Notes: generated by a model from the letters alone, not told the origin. 22,560 bases of DNA from an uncultured Lachnospiraceae bacterium (GCA_946538445.1 CAMNGO010000012.1:1-22560); one strand, 5' to 3'. Positions 1 to 8,306 are shown, counted from the first letter of the stretch. Program-made: numbers and translations.

Positions 1-1054
1 CCTCGATATCCACCGACGGTACCGTGGAATAGGAAGTCTGGGTCAGATCGATGGCCATGGATCCTGAGCCGAAGATTTTAACTCCTGCGGATCTTAAGCC
101 CCTTACCAGGTCAGATCCCAGTGCATTGTGCTGTCTCCAATGAGATTTCACCGGCTGCATGTTGCGGTAGGAGCCGGCGTTAGGCACACTGATGGCAAAA
201 GCCCCTTTATTGCTGCTGGTAGAGTCAAAATGAATCGCCACATGGCAGTTGGCATTCTTGTTCGCCATCACAGTTCTGGCGATATTGTCAAGCTGCGTGT
301 TGGAATCCTGTCGGATCATGAGAACATTATATCCTTTAGCCAGGAGTTTCTCTTTCAGCTTTTTGGCCACCCTGAGATTGACGGAAGCCTCACTGCTGCC
401 ATGGATCGTGGTTCCGCTGTTGATGGAAGTCGCATATTTGGAACCTGCCGCAGTACTTCCGCCGGTCACCTTGGGGGTACCGTTGGGATGGCAGAGGGTC
501 TTCTTGGATTCACCGCCTCTGCATCCATGTCCTGCATTCACTGCAACGGTGATCTTCTTCAGTTTCTTCTTGGATGCAGATGACTCGTAGAGAGTAACCG
601 GATCAGAATGAATCCTGGAATATCCTGCATATTCCCAGGAAGACTTCCAGACAATCAGCCTGGCATTGGCACTCCATTTTGAATAGTATTTCTCTCCGGA
701 TACCTTTCTATAAGCCCGCATACGCAGATAAGTATCTTTTTGGGTGGAAAGTCCCGAGATTCTTTTGCTTTTTGCAGATCCCTTCCTGGCATATACACTC
801 TTGGCATCGGAGAAGTCCTTCCTGGTGGAATACTGGATCTCATATCCCGAAACCTTTGGTATTTTGCTCCAGGAGACGGTAGTCTTACCCTTCCCTTTTC
901 GGGATACGGTGGTAAAACCCGGTGTCTTTATGCCTGGATCTATCTTTTCTTCGACGGTTCCTGTCTTTGGTTCTTCCGCAGCATATGCAACGAAAGACAG
1001 ATTGCACATAACCATGACAGCAAGCCACAAAGTTAAGATTGTCTTCTTTTTCAT
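1..1054 (-). CDS. N-acetylmuramoyl-L-alanine amidase (Amidase_3), secreted, 3' end outside window
   Basis: Zinc amidase that cleaves the MurNAc-L-Ala bond of peptidoglycan outside the membrane. Reading from an ATG at 1054 (AAAAGGAG 10 nt upstream) gives 351 residues before the left edge. A signal peptide covers residues 1-25 (KKK, hydrophobic core, AYA cleavage site). A fibronectin III-like domain spans about 48-135, with the WSKIPKVSGYEIQYS pattern. The Amidase_3 domain starts near 168. Expected zinc ligands are H176 (NAGHG), E222 (SSEASVNLR) and H275 (AIHFDS). E351 in VPSVDIE, the last residue seen, fits the catalytic Glu, so little is probably missing. It lies 20 bp downstream of the malic enzyme gene with no terminator between, so they are probably cotranscribed, although the functions are unrelated. 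The family call is firm; a cell-separation or lysis role is not decided by sequence. Confidence 0.9.
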   Translation of the reverse strand, partial: MKKKTILTLWLAVMVMCNLSFVAYAAEEPKTGTVEEKIDPGIKTPGFTTVSRKGKGKTTVSWSKIPKVSGYEIQYSTRKDFSDAKSVYARKGSAKSKRISGLSTQKDTYLRMRAYRKVSGEKYYSKWSANARLIVWKSSWEYAGYSRIHSDPVTLYESSASKKKLKKITVAVNAGHGCRGGESKKTLCHPNGTPKVTGGSTAAGSKYATSINSGTTIHGSSEASVNLRVAKKLKEKLLAKGYNVLMIRQDSNTQLDNIARTVMANKNANCHVAIHFDSTSSNKGAFAISVPNAGSYRNMQPVKSHWRQHNALGSDLVRGLRSAGVKIFGSGSMAIDLTQTSYSTVPSVDIE

Positions 1055-1074
1055 GCTGAAAACTCCTTTTTTAG

Positions 1075-2250
1075 TCAGATTCTTGCTACGCCGGATTCCC
1101 GCGCGGCTTTCTTCACTGCCTCTGCCACCGCATCCTTGACTCGGGGGTCAAAAGCGGCAGGGATGATATAATCTGCAGATAATTCCTCTTCGGAAATGAG
1201 GTTGGCCAAAGCATGGGCCGCTGCCACTTTCATGGCATCATTGATATCGCTGGCCCTGCAGTCCAGAGTTCCACGGAAAATACCCGGGAAGGCCAGTACG
1301 TTATTGATCTGATTCGGGTAATCGCTCCGTCCGGTGGCGATCACTGCTGCACCGCCTGCTTTTGCATCCTCAGGAAAGATCTCCGGATCAGGATTGGCAC
1401 AGGCGAAGATGATCGGATCAGAATTCATGGTCTTAACCATCTCTGTCGTTACGGAATTAGGGGCGGAAACACCGATGAATACATCGGCACCGGCCAGAAC
1501 ATCCGCCAGACTTCCTTCTGTTTTCTCCCGGTTGGTCACTTTCGCCATCTCCTCTTTGACAGCATTCATTCTCTCTTTTCTGCCCTCATAGATGGCACCT
1601 CTGGTATCACAGAGGGTGAGGTGTTTCACACCGGCACTTAAGAGCAGTTTACTGATGGCGATGGAGGCAGCTCCGGCACCGTTCATTACAACTTTGACCT
1701 CGTCGATCTTCTTTCCGACGATCTTTAAGGCATTGGTCAAGCCGGCTAAGGTAATCACCGCAGTCCCATGCTGATCATCATGGAAGATCGGGATATCGCA
1801 TCTTTCCTTTAATCGTTTTTCGATCTCAAAACATCTGGGGGCAGAGATATCCTCCAGATTCACTCCTCCGAAAGAGCCTGCCAACAGTGCCACCGTATTA
1901 ACGATCTCATCCACATCCCTGGAACGGATGCAGAGAGGGAAGGCATCTACATCGCCGAATTCTTTGAATAAGACACATTTTCCTTCCATGACAGGCATGC
2001 CGGCTTCCGGGCCGATATTGCCAAGTCCCAGTACAGCCGAGCCGTCGGTGACAACCGCCACGGTATTCCACCGGCGGGTAAGTTCATAACTCTTGTTCAC
2101 ATCTTTCTGAATCTCCAGGCAAGGCTGGGCAACACCTGGCGTATATGCCAGAGACAGGGCATCCTTGCTGTCGACAGATGCGCGGGATACGACCTCGATC
2201 TTCCCTTGCCATTCATAGTGCTTCTTCAGTGATTCTTTCGCATAATCCAT
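1075..2250 (-). CDS. Malic enzyme (oxaloacetate-decarboxylating, short bacterial form)
   Basis: Oxidatively decarboxylates malate to pyruvate with NAD(P)+ in the cytoplasm. The ATG at 2250 gives 391 residues, normal for the short bacterial form, with GGAAAGGA about 8 nt upstream; an upstream in-frame codon at 2286 would add 12 residues with no ribosome site. Visible hallmarks are Y36 in AYTPGV (catalytic Tyr), K91 in MEGKCVLF (catalytic Lys), E133/D134 in NLEDIS and D158/D159 in FHDDQHGT (metal ligands). The Rossmann loop is GAGAA at 191-195, followed by ANPDPEI and PNQINN substrate-site segments. NAD versus NADP preference cannot be read safely. Transcribed from a SigA-like promoter at 2292-2321, with the amidase downstream. 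Confidence 0.96.
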   Translation of the reverse strand: MDYAKESLKKHYEWQGKIEVVSRASVDSKDALSLAYTPGVAQPCLEIQKDVNKSYELTRRWNTVAVVTDGSAVLGLGNIGPEAGMPVMEGKCVLFKEFGDVDAFPLCIRSRDVDEIVNTVALLAGSFGGVNLEDISAPRCFEIEKRLKERCDIPIFHDDQHGTAVITLAGLTNALKIVGKKIDEVKVVMNGAGAASIAISKLLLSAGVKHLTLCDTRGAIYEGRKERMNAVKEEMAKVTNREKTEGSLADVLAGADVFIGVSAPNSVTTEMVKTMNSDPIIFACANPDPEIFPEDAKAGGAAVIATGRSDYPNQINNVLAFPGIFRGTLDCRASDINDAMKVAAAHALANLISEEELSADYIIPAAFDPRVKDAVAEAVKKAARESGVARI

Positions 2251-2291
2251 AGGGGGTTCCTTTCCGACTTTTAATCTTAAAAACAACTCAT

Positions 2292-2321
2292 ACTATACAC
2301 TATTGGTCCTGAAAAAGTCAA
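2292..2321 (-). promoter_or_regulatory. SigA-like promoter of malic enzyme
   Basis: On the minus strand, TTGACT (2316-2321), an 18-nt spacer and TATAGT (2292-2297) lie about 40 nt upstream of the malic enzyme start. It is divergent from the STAS promoter. Confidence 0.65.
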
Positions 2322-2379
2322 TGTACAGGAAAAAAAGGGCCATTTGAAATAAAATAGCAAAACAAAATAAAAAACATCG

Positions 2380-2408
2380 TTGTAATATTTTCCTCAAACT
2401 GATACAAT
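2380..2408 (+). promoter_or_regulatory. SigA-like promoter of STAS gene
   Basis: TTGTAA (2380-2385), a 17-nt spacer and TACAAT (2403-2408), followed by a 50-nt leader to the STAS start. The upstream A/T tracts (2341-2375) could act as an UP element. Confidence 0.6.
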
Positions 2409-2460
2409 ATGATGTAGATTTATTATAAAGAAAATGATGGATTATCATGGAGGTATAGAA

Positions 2461-2757
2461 ATGACAATTAATAAAGAGCAGAATGGTACTACATTAAAGA
2501 TTGCTTTGGAAGGAAGACTTGATACCAATACATCCCCGGATTTTGAGAAAGAACTTCAGGGCAGCCTTGACGGAATCGAAGAACTCATCCTTGATTTCTC
2601 CAAGCTGGATTACATCTCTTCCGCCGGACTCCGTGTTCTTTTATCTACACAGAAACAGATGAACAAACAGGGTACCATGGTAATCAGAAATGTAAATGAG
2701 ACCATCAGCGAAGTATTTGAGATTACCGGATTTGTTGATATTCTCACAATTGAATAA
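2461..2757 (+). CDS. STAS-domain protein, anti-sigma-factor-antagonist type
   Basis: Single-domain STAS protein of 98 residues, the usual size of SpoIIAA/RsbV-type antagonists, which bind anti-sigma kinases and are switched by serine phosphorylation. The start is set by GGAGGT at 2450-2455, 6 nt before ATG 2461; an in-frame ATG at 2434 lacks a ribosome site. Beta strand TTLKIALEGRLD is followed by the core loop DYISSAGLRVLL. By simple motif alignment, A55 sits where SpoIIAA has its phosphoserine, and S53/S54 are just before it, as in the ISSAG subgroup; which serine is modified cannot be told. It is monocistronic, between its own promoter and terminator. No kinase or phosphatase partner is visible, so the regulated sigma factor or pathway is unknown. 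It is also not adjacent to the ECF sigma at 8307. Confidence 0.9.
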   Translation: MTINKEQNGTTLKIALEGRLDTNTSPDFEKELQGSLDGIEELILDFSKLDYISSAGLRVLLSTQKQMNKQGTMVIRNVNETISEVFEITGFVDILTIE

Positions 2758-2775
2758 TGACAGAGTAAAATAATG

Positions 2776-2810
2776 AAAGGGTGTGCTGTGCACACCCTTT
2801 TTCTTTTTAT
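2776..2810 (+). terminator. Intrinsic terminator after STAS gene, probably bidirectional
   Basis: Perfect 11-bp stem AAAGGGTGTGC / GCACACCCTTT with a TGT loop, then TTCTTTTTAT. The opposite strand has a looser T-rich tail, so it probably also ends the convergent exporter operon (stop at 2822). Confidence 0.9.
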
Positions 2811-2821
2811 ATCCCGGATAA

Positions 2822-5011
2822 TCAGTCTTCATCCAACCTTTGTCTTGCCACCAGTTCGGCGAAATTGCCGTCCATGGCGATCAGTTCGTCATAGGTTCCG
2901 TCCTCGATGATCTTGCCGCCATCCAGAACCAGGATGCGGTCACAGTGACGGATCGTGGACAGGCGGTGAGCGATAACGATCCTGGTACACCGCATCTCTT
3001 CCAATGCATCCGACACTTGTTTCTGAGTGATATTATCCAAAGCGGAAGTGGCCTCATCCAGAAGGAGCAGCCTGGGCTTGGGGGCAATCGCCCTGGCGAT
3101 CATCAGGCGCTGTCTCTGTCCCCCGGAGATTCCTCCGGAACCTTCCTGGATAACGGTACTCATGCCCATAGGCATATTTCGGATATCTTCTGCAAATCCG
3201 GCGATCTCAGCTGCTTCCCAGGCTTCTGTCAGAGTGAGGGAAGGGGCAGAGATCGTGATATTCTCAAAAACACTTCCCGTGAAGACCCCATTGTCCTGCA
3301 TCACGGCGCCGATCTGTTTGCGTACCGATCTCATATTCAGCCTTTTGCTGTCTTTTTTATCATAGAAGATACTCCCTTTTGTGGGTTGCTCAAATCCCAG
3401 GAGCAGCCTCATGATCGTGGATTTTCCACATCCGGTCTTACCAACGATGGCCACATACTGTCTCGCAGGTATGTTGATGGAGATATCATCCAGAACCAGG
3501 GGACTGTCCTCCCCATAGCGGAAGGATACATGGGAGAGTTCCACACCCCCTGATAAAGAGGTTACGATTTCAAGCCCTTCTGCCTCCTCCGGCTCCGCCT
3601 CCAGGAGGGGACGGATCAGATCCAGGATCGGACGGATGGTCGCGACGCTCAGGGCCATGGCGGCCAGGGACTGAAAGGCTGTATTGATGTAGCCGTAGGC
3701 ACTGTTAAAAGCGATGTAATCCGCTCTGGATACATTGTTGGCCACTGCGATATAGTACATGGCAATGGTTCCGATCATGGAAACCGCTGTAATAAATACA
3801 CTGCTCAGCTTAATCAGGGCCGGCGGATTATAGGTCAGTGCTGCCTCCTGGGCATACACTTTGGACCAGCGGACAAATGCCCGGTTTTCCGCGCCTGCAA
3901 GGCGCAGTTTCTGAACACCGGAGATCAGGGAGAATACCAGGCCCTTTTCTTTGGCTGCCAGCTGCATTTTTTCCTTTCCGATGGTCATCTGCATAGAAGT
4001 CGTCATTATGCTGATGATGAGCGTAGCGATCGTAACTGCAAGAGCAGGTAATACCAGGCTTCTGGCAAAGGAAAATATCTGAAACATATACACCAGGGAG
4101 AAAAGCCCTGTGATGCCGACTGACAGCAGGGAGGTAACCATGGTGTCACATAGAGACGACATGTAGCTAAGGTATTGATTGAGCTCACCTGCCGAATAAT
4201 CCTTGAAAAAAGCGGCAGGCAGGGAAAGGATACGCATCATGGAAGCCGCACTGAAATTGACAGACAGCTTGGTCTGTATCCTTGCCAGCAGCAATTCCCG
4301 TATGGCAGTAAACAGGAGATTTCCCAGGGTCGCACAAAACATAAAGGTCATGACCGCAAGCAGCAGCTGAGTGCTCCTGTATTTGTCCGCCACATCTCCC
4401 ATAAGAATCTGATTTAATTTCGGGATGATCAGTCCTACCAGAGTCACCACTGCTGCTGCTATCCCGAAACTGATAAAATCCCATCGGGTCAGGCATTCCG
4501 ACATATATTTCCACAGGTCCCGCAGACCAAGCTTTCGCATGGGAAATGGCCGGTAGAAAGTCCAGGCTCCGGTTCCGATCTTCTTCTCCTCGGAAGCGGT
4601 CACCTTTACTCTGCTTCCGCTATAAGGGTCCTGATAATAATAACCCCCGTACTGTCCGGGCAGAACCGTGATTACCGTACCGTCTTTTTCCAGTGTGGTT
4701 ATCATCGGTCCTATGGAATCCACATGCCATCCCTTCTTCAGCTGAACCTCCCGGTACAGAATTCCTGAGGATGACAGCAGATAATCCAGCCGGTCCTCCA
4801 GCTCTTTGATCTTGGAGGGAACTTCTTTCTCTTTTATATGAAAGTATTTCAGCAGTTGGGAGATGGCATCTTTGATATCCGCATCTTCGTCAATCCAGCC
4901 TTCCCCGATCTTACGACCGGTGACAGACCAGGCTATATTCTGAAAAGAATCAGAAAGGAGTTCATTTTCCCGTTTTTTTCGATATTCTATCTGTTCATCG
5001 AACCAACCCAT
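2822..5011 (-). CDS. NHLM/NHLP-type bacteriocin export ABC transporter, permease/ATPase without peptidase (ABC2)
   Basis: Second half-transporter of the NHLM (nitrile-hydratase-leader microcin) export systems described by Haft and colleagues; these pump leader-bearing peptides across the membrane using ATP. It has 729 residues. An N-terminal cytoplasmic region of about 165 residues, rich in charged segments and lacking a C39 Cys/His site, precedes an exporter membrane domain (about 165-465, six helices). The C-terminal ATPase domain carries Walker A GKTGCGKST, signature ISGGQRQRLMIARA, Walker B LLLLDEATSALD and H-loop IAHRLST. The start has GGAAAGGAG 6 nt upstream and lies 14 bp after the stop of the peptidase-bearing partner, so the two very likely form a heterodimer from one transcript. 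It is the last gene of the exporter operon. The substrate is not fixed by sequence; see the small ORFs at 7890, 8819 and 9267. Confidence 0.92.
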   Translation of the reverse strand: MGWFDEQIEYRKKRENELLSDSFQNIAWSVTGRKIGEGWIDEDADIKDAISQLLKYFHIKEKEVPSKIKELEDRLDYLLSSSGILYREVQLKKGWHVDSIGPMITTLEKDGTVITVLPGQYGGYYYQDPYSGSRVKVTASEEKKIGTGAWTFYRPFPMRKLGLRDLWKYMSECLTRWDFISFGIAAAVVTLVGLIIPKLNQILMGDVADKYRSTQLLLAVMTFMFCATLGNLLFTAIRELLLARIQTKLSVNFSAASMMRILSLPAAFFKDYSAGELNQYLSYMSSLCDTMVTSLLSVGITGLFSLVYMFQIFSFARSLVLPALAVTIATLIISIMTTSMQMTIGKEKMQLAAKEKGLVFSLISGVQKLRLAGAENRAFVRWSKVYAQEAALTYNPPALIKLSSVFITAVSMIGTIAMYYIAVANNVSRADYIAFNSAYGYINTAFQSLAAMALSVATIRPILDLIRPLLEAEPEEAEGLEIVTSLSGGVELSHVSFRYGEDSPLVLDDISINIPARQYVAIVGKTGCGKSTIMRLLLGFEQPTKGSIFYDKKDSKRLNMRSVRKQIGAVMQDNGVFTGSVFENITISAPSLTLTEAWEAAEIAGFAEDIRNMPMGMSTVIQEGSGGISGGQRQRLMIARAIAPKPRLLLLDEATSALDNITQKQVSDALEEMRCTRIVIAHRLSTIRHCDRILVLDGGKIIEDGTYDELIAMDGNFAELVARQRLDED

Positions 5012-5025
5012 CTTTCTCTCCTTTC

Positions 5026-7227
5026 CTATTCATTGATCACCAGTCTCTTATAATACCCGTCCAGAGCCAGCAGGTCCTCATGGGTACCGCGCTCCACCAC
5101 CTTGCCCTGCTCCAGGACGATGATCTCATCACAGTCCCTGATGGTGGACAGGCGGTGAGCGATAACGATGCAGGTGATGCCACGGTCTGTGATGGCCTTC
5201 ACCACTTCATACTCTGTCTTAGCGTCCAGTGCGGAAGTCGCCTCATCCAGGATACAGATGGTGGGATCCTGGGACAAGGCCCGGGCGATCTCCAGCCGCT
5301 GTCTCTGTCCTCCGGAGAAATCCTTTCCTCCCTCCAGCATCTTATGCTGATATCCACCGTTTTTCTGGATGATATCATCATGGATCCCCGCATCCCGGGC
5401 ACCAAGGATCACCTCAAAATCTTCGATGGAATCATCCCACATGCGGATGTTCTGGGCAATCGTGTCATCAAACAATATAATATCCTGGTCCACAACCGAC
5501 ACGGAACCGGTAAAGACGTCTCTATCAATCTGATCCAGCTCCTTTCCGTCATACAAAACTCTGCCGGACCAAGGCTGATACAAGCCGGTAAGCAATTTCG
5601 ACAGGGTGGATTTCCCACAGCCGGATCTGCCCACCAGAGCGATCTTCTGACCGGGTTTCACATGGAGGGAGAAATCCTCGATCAGAGGCGGAGCCAGCCT
5701 GGAATAACCGAAAGTGATGTGCTCCATGGCAATTTCTCCGGTCAGTTTCCGGTAGTCTTCCGTCTTGGGTCGTTCTTCGAAGCAATGATCTACCGGATAG
5801 CTCATTACATCTTCCACACGTTCAATCTGTGTGATCATCTCCTGCATGGTCTGTCCGGTCTGAATCACGGAATTGGCTGGAGCCATAAAAGAAGACAATA
5901 ATCCCTGGAAGGCAAAAACCATACCGACGGTAAAATGTACCGGGTCCAGGATGACAAAATAGATACCCAGCCCCAGGATCAGAAGATTTGCCAACGCCCC
6001 CACTGCGGTGGGTATGAGTCCAAGCATCTGATTCACCTTCTGGAAACGAACCTTCTGGGTATTCACACTGGCCTGATAGCCTGCCCATTTTTCAAAGAAT
6101 CCTTTCTCTGCTCCGCTGGCTTTGATGGTCTCGATCATGCCGATACCGGAAACCGTGATTCCGGATAATTTGGCAGCATCCCGCAGGGAGACACGGGTGA
6201 TATTGATTCTTTTCTGGGTAATGTACCAGGAAATCAAAGTGTTGATCAGAAGCGCACCGACACCGATGGCAGTCAGCATGACACTGTACCGGATCATTAC
6301 CACCAGGTAGAAGACCATCATGATGGTGTTGATCCCCAGAGGTGCTATGGTATTGACCATGATCCCTGCCACCTCTGCGTTGGCATTCTGACGGTCCGAG
6401 ATATCCCCTGCCATCCTCTGACTGAAGAAGTGCATGGGCAGGCGGAGTACCTTCCACAGATAGGAGGTATTTCCCACCACGGCCATCTTACCCTGGATCT
6501 TCAGGCTGTAGATTGCGGAAATCCAGGCCATCAGGATGGAGACAAAGGACACGACCGTCAAAGCGATCAGAAATGGGTAGAACCAGTTAGGGCTCTTCCC
6601 CGTCAGCAGCCGATCCAGGAAGATCCTTCCAAAAATCGGGTATATGATTCCAAGTAAGGATGTAATTGCCGTGGTTAAGAGCACAAACATAACCGCCGTC
6701 TTCGATCCGCGCAGTCTTTCTCCTGCATATTCCCAGATCGATTTTTTCTTTCCGGACGGCACGAAATCCTCCGCAGGCTCAAAGGTCATGCAGATTCCGG
6801 TAAACTGTTTGTCGAACTCCTCCCAGGGAACTTTCACTTTGCCTCTGGCGGGATCGTTGAGCACCGCATTTTTTCCCTGAAAGCCATCCAGCACCACAAA
6901 GTGATTAAACCCCCAATGGATGATGCAGGGATAGGGGCCTTCCTCCAGAAGGGCTTCCGGCTCCATGCGGTAGGCATGGACTTCCAGCCCATGACTTCGC
7001 CCTGCGATCATCAGGTTTTTCGCATTGGATCCGTCTCTGGATACACCGCAATCCATGCGGGCCTGTTCCAGGGTAATCCATTTGCCGTAGTAAGCCAGCA
7101 CCATGGTAAGGCATGCCGCTCCGCACTCCAGCATCTCCAGCTGCATGATCACGGGAACCTTGGCCACCCCTTTCATCACCGGCTTATTTATTCTGTTTTT
7201 ACGATTTTCTCTGTTATTATCTGACAT
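5026..7227 (-). CDS. NHLM/NHLP-type bacteriocin export ABC transporter with C39 peptidase (ABC1)
   Basis: Peptidase, permease and ATPase in one chain. It is expected to cleave a double-glycine-type leader on the cytoplasmic face and export the remainder. The ATG at 7227 has GGAG 6 nt upstream; an in-frame TTG at 7239 overlaps that site and is unlikely. It has 733 residues. The C39 domain (about 22-145) has C35 (LECGAACL), H109 (FNHFVVLDG) and D125 (NDPARG), so the peptidase looks intact. The membrane domain spans about 165-450. The ATPase carries GRSGCGKST, FSGGQRQRLEIARA, CILDEATSALD and IAHRLST. It is followed after 14 bp by the peptidase-less partner and preceded by the short HlyD-like gene. 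No NHLP or Nif11 precursor gene lies nearby; the two mini-proteins with L-x3-D-L-x2-(L/V)-N-A-A are the best candidate leaders for this peptidase. Confidence 0.93.
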   Translation of the reverse strand: MSDNNRENRKNRINKPVMKGVAKVPVIMQLEMLECGAACLTMVLAYYGKWITLEQARMDCGVSRDGSNAKNLMIAGRSHGLEVHAYRMEPEALLEEGPYPCIIHWGFNHFVVLDGFQGKNAVLNDPARGKVKVPWEEFDKQFTGICMTFEPAEDFVPSGKKKSIWEYAGERLRGSKTAVMFVLLTTAITSLLGIIYPIFGRIFLDRLLTGKSPNWFYPFLIALTVVSFVSILMAWISAIYSLKIQGKMAVVGNTSYLWKVLRLPMHFFSQRMAGDISDRQNANAEVAGIMVNTIAPLGINTIMMVFYLVVMIRYSVMLTAIGVGALLINTLISWYITQKRINITRVSLRDAAKLSGITVSGIGMIETIKASGAEKGFFEKWAGYQASVNTQKVRFQKVNQMLGLIPTAVGALANLLILGLGIYFVILDPVHFTVGMVFAFQGLLSSFMAPANSVIQTGQTMQEMITQIERVEDVMSYPVDHCFEERPKTEDYRKLTGEIAMEHITFGYSRLAPPLIEDFSLHVKPGQKIALVGRSGCGKSTLSKLLTGLYQPWSGRVLYDGKELDQIDRDVFTGSVSVVDQDIILFDDTIAQNIRMWDDSIEDFEVILGARDAGIHDDIIQKNGGYQHKMLEGGKDFSGGQRQRLEIARALSQDPTICILDEATSALDAKTEYEVVKAITDRGITCIVIAHRLSTIRDCDEIIVLEQGKVVERGTHEDLLALDGYYKRLVINE

Positions 7228-7281
7228 AATCTGCTCCAATTATGAATCAAGGTATTGGAATCTGTAATCTTATCAATCACA

Positions 7282-7764
7282 TTAATTAATCAGGAATTTG
7301 ATCGGTGTGATGGTCTCGGTAACGATGATTCCCGTGTACACACCCTCCTTCAGCTCCGAGGCCACCTCCACAGGGTACACCACATCTCCCGGTTTCAGGT
7401 TCCCTGCCATCAGGACGTAGATATCCATGGAGTCTTCCACCTGCATCGGTTCGATGGACTTTGGAGCTAATTCCAGCTCATTGCCTTTCACTGTTACCGT
7501 ACGGTGGTCGATCACCGCGTCCAGAGCCTCCTCCGGGACCAGGCAGTACTTTCCGCCTGCATCTGATACCACGGCAACCGAGACCTCGGAATCGATATGT
7601 CCGAAGATGCCCCATACGATCATGCCCACAAGCATCAAGATCACAGCTCCCAGAATCATCCACACTCCCGGGGAAGTGACGCGGAGATAATCATCCAGAA
7701 CCTCCGGGCTCTCGATGCTTTCCAGACTCTTCTTTCGGAACAATTGATTTTTCTTCTCCTCCAT
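7282..7764 (-). CDS. Short HlyD-like NHLM secretion accessory protein
   Basis: Membrane-anchored accessory of the exporter. The ATG at 7764 has GAGGAG 5 nt upstream, giving 160 residues; an upstream in-frame start at 7884 would run through the promoter and terminator region and is rejected. The N-terminus (FRKKSLESIESPEVLDDYL, then RVTSPGVWMILG) matches the start of NHLM HlyD proteins. One transmembrane helix spans about 34-54, ending VWGIFGHIDSE, followed by a single beta-rich outside segment (58-157). The long coiled-coil hairpin and inserted lipoyl region of full-length HlyD proteins (around 400 residues) are absent, but both flanks of the fold are recognisable. The gene is complete with a proper stop, so this looks like a monoderm form rather than a truncation. 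First gene of the operon, 54 bp before ABC1. Confidence 0.82.
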   Translation of the reverse strand: MEEKKNQLFRKKSLESIESPEVLDDYLRVTSPGVWMILGAVILMLVGMIVWGIFGHIDSEVSVAVVSDAGGKYCLVPEEALDAVIDHRTVTVKGNELELAPKSIEPMQVEDSMDIYVLMAGNLKPGDVVYPVEVASELKEGVYTGIIVTETITPIKFLIN

Positions 7765-7836
7765 AATAGCTCCTCTCATCAATCTATATTGACAGCTTCC
7801 TAAGAAGCATTTCAAAACGCATTCTTCTATATTATA

Positions 7837-7866
7837 ATTATAGCCAATAAACCAATTTATGGTCAA
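7837..7866 (-). promoter_or_regulatory. SigA-like promoter of exporter operon
   Basis: Minus strand TTGACC (7861-7866), 18-nt spacer, TATAAT (7837-7842). The -35 begins where the T-tract of the preceding terminator ends, so exporter transcription restarts here independently of the ECF promoter upstream. Confidence 0.7.
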
Positions 7867-7904
7867 TAAAAAGAAAAATCCCACAGATTTTATTCTGTGG
7901 GATT
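7866..7904 (-). terminator. Intrinsic terminator overlapping the stop of the first mini-protein gene
   Basis: Perfect 11-bp stem (7877-7887 with 7894-7904) and a 6-nt loop containing the TAA stop of the gene above, followed on the minus strand by TTTCTTTTTATT. It should uncouple abundant mini-protein mRNA from the exporter mRNA. Confidence 0.88.
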
Positions 7905-8087
7905 CTCTGTATTCTTATCTTCCTGATTCATCATGTATTCTTTTGATCCGGCTGCGTTTAGAAATCCAAGATCGTCTTCGAACAATTCCCTTCTCAGGTA
8001 CTTTGCTTCGGTCTGTGCGATCATGGCTCCTAATCTTTTGTTGTCCTCGAATCTCTGATAATCAAATAAACCTCTTAAATTCATCAT
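7890..8087 (-). CDS. Leader-like mini-protein 1 (FDYQRFE...NAAG family), candidate exporter substrate
   Basis: I do not recognise a named family. The ATG at 8087 has GGAGG 8 nt upstream; 65 residues, strongly charged, no membrane helix. Residues 5-30 (GLFDYQRFEDNKRL then AMIAQTEAKYL) and 34-49 (ELFEDDLGFLNAAGSK) are shared with the protein at 8819. Counting back from the AA at 45-46, L35, D39, L40 and L43 fall at -12, -8, -7 and -4, the spacing of double-glycine leaders cut by C39 peptidases. The tail after AA is only about 19 residues, polar and acidic (ends NQEDKNTENPTE), unlike a pore-forming bacteriocin. It is driven by the ECF-type promoter at 8210-8233 and ends in a terminator, the usual arrangement for a peptide made in excess of its exporter. 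Roles as secreted signal, cargo or regulator are all open. Confidence 0.75.
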   Translation of the reverse strand: MMNLRGLFDYQRFEDNKRLGAMIAQTEAKYLRRELFEDDLGFLNAAGSKEYMMNQEDKNTENPTE

Positions 8088-8209
8088 TATTTTGTCCTCC
8101 TTAAACCTTTCTTCTTCGTATACTGTGGCCAAGAGGACTATCTTTACACCTTCAATCCTCTCAGGTATGTCTAACTTTTTCGAGACCTTTTATCTCTTAC
8201 ACTTCTATA

Positions 8210-8233
8210 TACGAAGCAAAAGGAAGGAGGGAT
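8210..8233 (-). promoter_or_regulatory. ECF-type promoter (copy 1) of mini-protein 1
   Basis: Minus strand ATCCCTCC (8226-8233), 10 nt, TTCGTA (8210-8215), then GTGTAA 7 nt further on. The same blocks with the same spacings occur at 9187-9210 on the plus strand. CGTA is the classic -10 core of ECF promoters; the -35 block is not one I recognise. The untranslated leader is about 110 nt and can form a short AGAGGA/TCCTCT hairpin. Confidence 0.7.
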
Positions 8234-8306
8234 AAAGAATTATCTAAGAAATTTCGAAAAATTTTTTTTAATTTTTTTAGCTTTTTTTAGACTTTTTTGA
8301 TCAGCT

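Noticed and set aside
2840..3553. 237-codon plus-strand open frame inside the ABC2 gene
   Set aside because: Lies entirely opposite a gene with clear family motifs, has no ribosome site and encodes low-complexity His/Gln-rich sequence typical of antisense frames.
5080..5901. 273-codon plus-strand open frame inside ABC1
   Set aside because: Antisense to the ATPase domain of ABC1; no recognisable domain or start signal.
7765..7884. Longer start for the HlyD-like gene (adding 40 residues)
   Set aside because: The added stretch covers the promoter and terminator region, has no ribosome site and the ATG at 7764 has a good one.
8221..8233. Strong ribosome-site-like AGGAAGGAGGG on the plus strand
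   Set aside because: No start codon or frame follows within range (stop codons come at once); it is the reverse complement of the ECF promoter's C-rich block.
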